The position numbers and the translations under genes are program-made. Below are positions 62,901 through 64,000 of a DNA stretch of 64,000 nucleotides, in pieces; position 1 is the first letter of the stretch, and every line of letters begins with the position of its first letter. The notes beneath the pieces were generated by a model. The model saw nothing but the letters and a program-made list of their open reading frames with translations, was not told where the DNA came from and ran no database searches. The stretch lies in assembly GCF_042242105.1 (NCBI RefSeq), contig NC_092029.1:8743885-8807884 (forward strand), in the 5' to 3' direction. The DNA comes from Pempheris klunzingeri. Its lineage: Eukaryota > Chordata > Actinopteri > Acropomatiformes > Pempheridae.

Positions 62901-63998
62901 CACAAGTCCAAGTCTGTCGGGTCGAGAGTTAAAGACACACAGAAAAACGAACACACTGACAGAGCAGAGAGTGAGGACGCAATGGTCTCTCGTGCATTGT
63001 AGCATTAGCATTGTCACCTTTGGCTGTGTAAATAATGCAAGGCAGTCATTGGCTGATTATTAAATTATTCAGCAAGGGAGCGGATCACAAGATATAAGGT
63101 CCAAGCCCAAGACACAGGGCCAGACCTGCCAAGCGACCACACACAGACACAGACAGGTGCAAAAAGAAAAAAAAAAAAACACGTAGAGAAAATCAGACCG
63201 CAGCTCATCTGTATGCAGCGCCAGGCCACTGCTTTGGTCTGACTCAGTATTTGTGGTAGATGACAGTGATTAATCACGATTTGTCATAAGGTGGCCCCTG
63301 CTGTCATCGGTAGATGTGTCAATAAAGCTGTGAGGCTTGATAATTTTGTAGAGTTGTGACTTTGATAGAGAATATGAAACCCAAAGAGGCCTCTTTGCAT
63401 GTTCACTGAGCATCCTAGCCTGGAATTTCCATTTTTTAAATGTGTGCACGTAAAGTTCCTTCAGCATCCAGACAGCTCTGTTACAATAAAGCTTCAATGT
63501 GAAGTTAAGGAAAGTGGTTTTCCATGAGCAGCGAGAGGCTGAAATTAAATGGTCTTGTGTCAGTCTGCCTTAAAATATGACCTTTTCTCCCTCCCTCTCT
63601 CCTACACTCTCTCTGGGTTTCCATCATCTTTCCTGGAGGCTGTCACAAAGGGTCACCGGAGGGGTCATCACCGTGGCTACACCAATTCATTAAGGCACCA
63701 CACCCTTTTAAACGGAGGGAATTAAGAAATGACTGGTCGTAACTGTGTGATAGCTCTCGGAGTGTGATGGCATGTGGTCTGGGTGGATGTGTGTGGTGCC
63801 TGCAGCCTGTCAGCCTGTCAGCCTGCAGGCCCGTGCAGCAGCAAAAGAGGAAGAAGGACCGCACTTACACTCCAGGTGCTTTTTCTTGGGCGCCATCACT
63901 TCATGAGTGGTGGCTTTGCAGACAGCCCGGGCCATATCTGATCCCGTTAGCTGGTATTGCGCAGCGGCAATGCGATCCGTGAGCGTTTGCCCCGACAT
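42369..63998 (-). CDS. snap91: Clathrin coat assembly protein AP180
   Basis: AP180 is the neuronal clathrin assembly protein. Its ANTH domain binds PtdIns(4,5)P2 at the presynaptic membrane, and its disordered tail recruits AP-2 and clathrin for synaptic-vesicle endocytosis. I assembled 26 exons (listed separately). All junctions are GT-AG and in frame: 765 residues with both cassettes, 737 without, against about 900 in mammals. ANTH spans residues 1 to about 270. The lipid-binding lysines are K28 and K38-K40 followed by H41, as in the family. [34 protein letters not shown] and [13 protein letters not shown] are highly conserved. The tail has a clathrin box LLDLD, DLL, DLF and DPF adaptor motifs, Ala/Pro/Ser/Thr-rich linkers, and the family end DLNIKDFM. 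The first ATG fits the known start; the 5' UTR and promoter lie beyond the window edge. PICALM is the nearest paralogue, but the long tail with DPFAPSEGS and FDGLGD fits AP180. Confidence 0.95.
42561..42638 (-). CDS. snap91: snap91 exon 25
   Basis: It encodes [20 protein letters not shown] and ATPGAP, like PMMRPPFGAAAVPG in mammals. Acceptor GTGTAAG|CCT, donor CCG|GTAACG. Confidence 0.9.
42800..42853 (-). CDS. snap91: snap91 exon 24
   Basis: It encodes [18 protein letters not shown], equivalent to the Met/Pro-rich segment of mammalian AP180. Acceptor CTTTAG|ACC, donor ATG|GTAAGA. Phase 0 on both sides. Confidence 0.88.
43746..43777 (-). CDS. snap91: snap91 exon 23 (32 nt)
   Basis: It encodes [11 protein letters not shown] across its junction. 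The donor CAG|GTAGCT ends in phase 0. A downstream GT would read into a stop. Confidence 0.75.
43925..44125. mobile_element. Partial family B repeat in snap91 intron 22
   Basis: GAGAGGATTGATACCAG, GTTTCCCCCTGCTTCCAG and ATGCTAAGATAAGCC are family B blocks. The copy is truncated and adjoins a longer copy to its right. Confidence 0.5.
44143..44765. mobile_element. Family B repeat in snap91 intron 22
   Basis: The left end reads TTTGGGAAATACGCTTATTT, and the right end has GCGAATAAGCAAATTTCC in inverted orientation. The core has TAGCCTGGCTCTGTC and CCAGTCTTTGAACTAAGC. It lies wholly within the intron and ends about 40 bases from exon 22. Confidence 0.65.
44807..44893 (-). CDS. snap91: snap91 exon 22
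   Basis: It encodes [20 protein letters not shown] and [14 protein letters not shown] and the S-x-A-N-x-x-x-N pattern align with VFDGLGDLLMPT and SSLASLVGNLG of mammals. Acceptor CTGTAG|TA, donor AGTA|GTAAGT. Confidence 0.9.
45651..45677. repeat. GA microsatellite in a snap91 intron
   Basis: About 13 GA units. Confidence 0.9.
46991..47071 (-). CDS. snap91: snap91 exon 21 with polyalanine repeat
   Basis: It encodes STGGDAT, nine Ala in a row from a pure trinucleotide repeat, PAAPG and AELMS. Acceptor CTGCCAG|AG, donor TCAG|GTAAAA. Confidence 0.8.
47022..47048 (-). repeat. (AGC)9 coding trinucleotide repeat
   Basis: Nine uninterrupted AGC units on the plus strand (GCT on the coding strand) encode a polyalanine run in AP180. 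Pure triplet runs like this are often length-polymorphic. Confidence 0.95.
47641..47727 (-). CDS. snap91: snap91 exon 20 with NAGNAG acceptor
   Basis: It encodes [20 protein letters not shown] and TGAIMNLFG. The acceptor reads CCCCAGCAG, so a second AG three bases downstream could remove one Ala. The donor GGTG|GTGGGT leaves one base, giving GAG with exon 21. Confidence 0.88.
48042..48116 (-). CDS. snap91: snap91 exon 19
   Basis: It encodes [20 protein letters not shown] and DLFTA, like the DLFESTPE...PSIDLFS block of mammals. Acceptor TTTGTAG|AT, donor GCAG|GTACCC. Confidence 0.92.
48372..48626 (-). CDS. snap91: snap91 exon 18 (255 nt)
   Basis: It encodes [32 protein letters not shown], a Pro/Ser repeat and a Thr/Ile-rich run ending ATDLFS. 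DPF and DLF are AP-2 appendage-binding motifs. Acceptor CCCAAAG|AC, donor AGCG|GTAAAC. Confidence 0.92.
49206..49760. mobile_element. Family C fish repeat in snap91 intron 17-18, interrupted by family B
   Basis: The left end reads AGTGGTGGAAAAAATATCAG then CTTTAAGTAAAAGTAGCAAT. The right end reads TCAGGTCCTTACTTAAGTG and ends near CAGTCCTCTAACTCCAC. The ends are inverted relative to each other. A family B fragment sits inside. Confidence 0.6.
49345..49490. mobile_element. Family B fragment nested in family C
   Basis: AGAAGATCGATACCGCTCTT, TATCTTAGCATAGCACGCAG, GGAAACAGGGGAAAACA and CAGCCTCGCTCTGTC are family B blocks lying between the two family C ends. Confidence 0.55.
49980..50078 (-). CDS. 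snap91: snap91 exon 17
   Basis: It encodes [20 protein letters not shown] across its junction and an Ala/Thr-rich end. It corresponds to the DLFGDAFAAS region of mammals. Acceptor ACCTCAG|AT, donor GCTG|GTGGGT. Confidence 0.88.
51281..51451 (-). CDS. snap91: snap91 exon 16
   Basis: It encodes [19 protein letters not shown], a long Ala/Pro/Thr-rich linker and NMDLLG. Acceptor CTCTCAG|AA, donor GGGAG|GTCAGT. Phase 1 on both sides. Confidence 0.9.
52046..52060 (-). CDS. snap91: snap91 exon 15, 15-nt microexon
   Basis: ATCTCCTTGGATCAG lies between TTTCATAG and GTGAGC and encodes DLLGS across the junctions. WGDLLG is conserved in mammalian AP180, and DLL is an AP-2/clathrin contact. It is phase 1 on both sides, so it can be skipped without a frame change. 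Confidence 0.85.
52317..52390 (-). CDS. snap91: snap91 exon 14 with clathrin box
   Basis: It encodes [12 protein letters not shown] and PTSWG. LLDLD fits the clathrin-box consensus that docks on the clathrin terminal domain. Acceptor TTCCAG|T, donor GGAG|GTAAGT. Confidence 0.92.
52505..52522. repeat. ATT trinucleotide run
   Basis: Six tandem ATT units in a snap91 intron. Confidence 0.8.
52740..52985. repeat. Family A repeat in snap91 intron
   Basis: The phrase for a small numerical change in fish family A appears twice in related form: CATCCTCTAGGGACCATGA and AATCCTCTGGGGACCATGAA. Two overlapping copies are likely. Confidence 0.55.
53071..53195 (-). CDS. snap91: snap91 exon 13
   Basis: It encodes [18 protein letters not shown] and an Ala/Pro/Glu-rich stretch ending PEPAE. 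The STPAK block matches mammalian AP180. Acceptor TTACAG|GGG, donor AAGA|GTGAGT. Confidence 0.9.
53288..53300 (-). CDS. snap91: snap91 exon 12, 13-nt microexon
   Basis: GTCTCCAACAAAG lies between CTCTTTCAG and GTGAGA. It is required to restore frame between exon 10 (ending with two bases of a codon) and exon 13 (starting in phase 0). It encodes SPTK, which echoes SPTN at the start of exon 13. Confidence 0.75.
53852..53857 (-). CDS. snap91: snap91 exon 11, candidate 6-nt microexon
   Basis: TGATGG sits between a strong acceptor (long pyrimidine tract, AATCACCAG) and a good donor (GTGAGC). Inclusion adds two residues (reading GDG) and keeps frame between exons 10 and 12. It is so short that chance cannot be excluded. 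Confidence 0.45.
54121..54194 (-). CDS. snap91: snap91 exon 10
   Basis: It encodes [17 protein letters not shown] and DPKGGKK, equivalent to APSSLMETLEQHLNTLEG in mammals. Acceptor TGTCAG|GCT, donor GGG|GTAAGA. Confidence 0.93.
54371..54402. repeat. CG/CA alternating run
   Basis: CGCGCACGCGCACACATAC followed by CA units, just downstream of the cassette exon donor in the snap91 intron. Confidence 0.8.
54498..54575 (-). CDS. snap91: snap91 exon 9, probable cassette exon (78 nt)
   Basis: Acceptor CCACCCAG|TGT and donor CCG|GTAACC enclose exactly 26 open codons in phase 0, inserted between NDIPDINY and APSSILES. The insert starts CLHPGVVV and ends in a very acidic [15 protein letters not shown]. 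Exon 8 joins exon 10 equally well without it, as in the mammalian protein I recall, so it is likely alternatively used. The coding evidence is the open frame and splice sites only. Confidence 0.6.
54658..54699 (-). CDS. snap91: snap91 exon 8 (42 nt, ANTH end)
   Basis: It encodes [14 protein letters not shown], matching the VGIDKGDIPDL segment of the family. Both borders are phase 0. Acceptor TAACAG|ACA, donor TAC|GTAAGT. Confidence 0.93.
54789..54895 (-). CDS. snap91: snap91 exon 7
   Basis: It encodes [20 protein letters not shown] and [15 protein letters not shown], the last long helices of the ANTH fold. Acceptor TCATAG|AG, donor GAG|GTGAGG. Confidence 0.95.
54989..55100 (-). CDS. snap91: snap91 exon 6
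   Basis: It encodes [31 protein letters not shown] and GIINLL. Acceptor CTCAG|GTT, donor TTAG|GTCAGT. Confidence 0.95.
55190..55283 (-). CDS. snap91: snap91 exon 5
   Basis: It encodes [18 protein letters not shown] and [11 protein letters not shown]. Acceptor TTTCAG|A, donor GAT|GTGAGT. Confidence 0.95.
55496..55598 (-). CDS. snap91: snap91 exon 4
   Basis: It encodes [27 protein letters not shown] and TRVKK of the ANTH helices. Acceptor GTTTAG|GC, donor AAGGG|GTACGT. Confidence 0.95.
56203..56232. repeat. GT microsatellite in a snap91 intron
   Basis: Fifteen GT units, about 150 bases downstream of exon 3. Confidence 0.95.
56378..56453 (-). CDS. snap91: snap91 exon 3
   Basis: It encodes residues 92-116 plus one base ([20 protein letters not shown]...). 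Acceptor CCGCAG|AGG, donor CACG|GTAAGA. Confidence 0.95.
56743..56885 (-). CDS. snap91: snap91 exon 2
   Basis: It encodes about residues 44-91 with [17 protein letters not shown] and [14 protein letters not shown]. Acceptor TTGCAG|AC, donor GAG|GTAAGC. Confidence 0.95.
57405..57625. repeat. Decayed interspersed fish repeat (family D)
   Basis: CCCCAAAGATATTCAACTTA, AGAGAAGCAGCGAATCCTCA and ATTTAAAAAGTTATTGCC match a common teleost repeat I recognise by text. The frames inside are not genes. Confidence 0.5.
58343..58448. repeat. Repeat 3' tail
   Basis: TGCTGTACAGATTGTGAAGC and GATATCGGGATATGTAAAT followed by TTGATTTGACTTGACTTTG match the end of a frequent teleost retroelement tail. Confidence 0.5.
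58580..58965. repeat. Decayed interspersed fish repeat (family E)
   Basis: GTGACCTCTGATCTTTGACC, ACCAAAATCTTCATC and GTGCCAAATGTGAAGAA are phrases of a very common teleost repeat. Confidence 0.55.
59963..59993. repeat. CA microsatellite in snap91 intron 1
   Basis: About 15 uninterrupted AC units. Confidence 0.95.
60805..60865. promoter_or_regulatory. E-box cluster in snap91 intron 1
   Basis: Within 61 bases there are TCACGTGAC, CATGTGAC, the palindrome TCACATGTGA and TCATGTGAC. They are closely related bHLH-type sites in a gene's first intron. Function is inference. Confidence 0.25.
60945..61560. mobile_element. Family B repeat in snap91 intron 1
   Basis: The left part reads GGGAAGATCAATACCACTC. 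The right part reads GTTTCCCCTTATTTCCAGTC, ATGCTAAGCTAAACTAACC, GCTTCATATTCACTGCA and GAGAGTGGGATCGAT. The middle has diverged or holds other sequence. Confidence 0.6.
63869..63998 (-). CDS. snap91: snap91 exon 1 (start of ANTH domain)
   Basis: It encodes residues 1-43 plus one base, from [20 protein letters not shown] to PKKKHLE, and holds the phosphoinositide-binding K28 and KKKH patch. The donor is GGAGT|GTAAGT. Confidence 0.95.
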
Positions 63999-64000
63999 TT

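Larger units (their letters stand above)
56886..63868 (-). other. snap91 intron 1 (about 7 kb)
   Basis: The longest intron of the gene separates the exon with the start codon and lipid-binding lysines from the rest of ANTH. It holds several decayed repeats, two microsatellites and an E-box-rich stretch. I see no further coding exon in it. Confidence 0.85.

Noticed and set aside
1..64000. CRISPR arrays, tRNA and rRNA genes, prokaryotic operons
   Set aside because: No spacer-repeat arrays, no tRNA cloverleaf with A and B boxes, and no rRNA text were seen. The window is vertebrate nuclear DNA.

Overview
The window is nuclear DNA of a ray-finned (teleost) fish. The evidence is interrupted genes with GT-AG introns, many CA/GT and GA microsatellites, and several interspersed repeat families typical of teleost introns. 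Three protein-coding genes are supported: tent5a (minus strand, two coding exons, about 16.2-18.5 kb), prss35 (plus strand, one coding exon, about 36.9-38.3 kb) and snap91/AP180 (minus strand, 24 core coding exons plus two probable cassette exons, 42.4-64.0 kb). As I recall, the same three genes lie near each other on human chromosome 6q14, so conserved synteny supports the assignments.

Layout. Bases 1-16.2 kb have no gene I recognise and hold microsatellites, decayed repeats and the probable 3' UTR of tent5a. At 16.2-18.5 kb is tent5a, a non-canonical cytoplasmic poly(A) polymerase, with a CpG-bearing 5' flank to about 19.2 kb. From 19.3 to 35.8 kb is an intergenic region with repeats and some motif-dense stretches. 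At 35.8-38.3 kb are the presumed 5' region and coding exon of prss35, a secreted trypsin-like pseudoprotease. Prss35 and snap91 converge, and their 3' UTRs probably meet near 40.1 kb. From 42.4 kb to the right edge, snap91 encodes the neuronal clathrin assembly protein: an N-terminal ANTH domain (exons 1-8), then a long unstructured clathrin/AP-2-binding tail. I joined its exons by hand. Every junction keeps frame and the sum is divisible by three (765 codons plus stop with both cassettes, 737 without).

The three genes are linked by old synteny, not by a shared pathway: RNA tailing, an extracellular pseudoprotease and synaptic-vesicle endocytosis. I see no new multi-gene system. The best leads are a second lost catalytic residue in Prss35 (His to Arg), a cluster of 6-, 13- and 15-nt microexons and an acidic 78-nt cassette exon in snap91, a run of eight consecutive phase-1 symmetric exons in its tail, and repeated insertions of one inverted-terminus repeat family. 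Most open reading frames elsewhere look like chance or lie antisense to exons and repeats.
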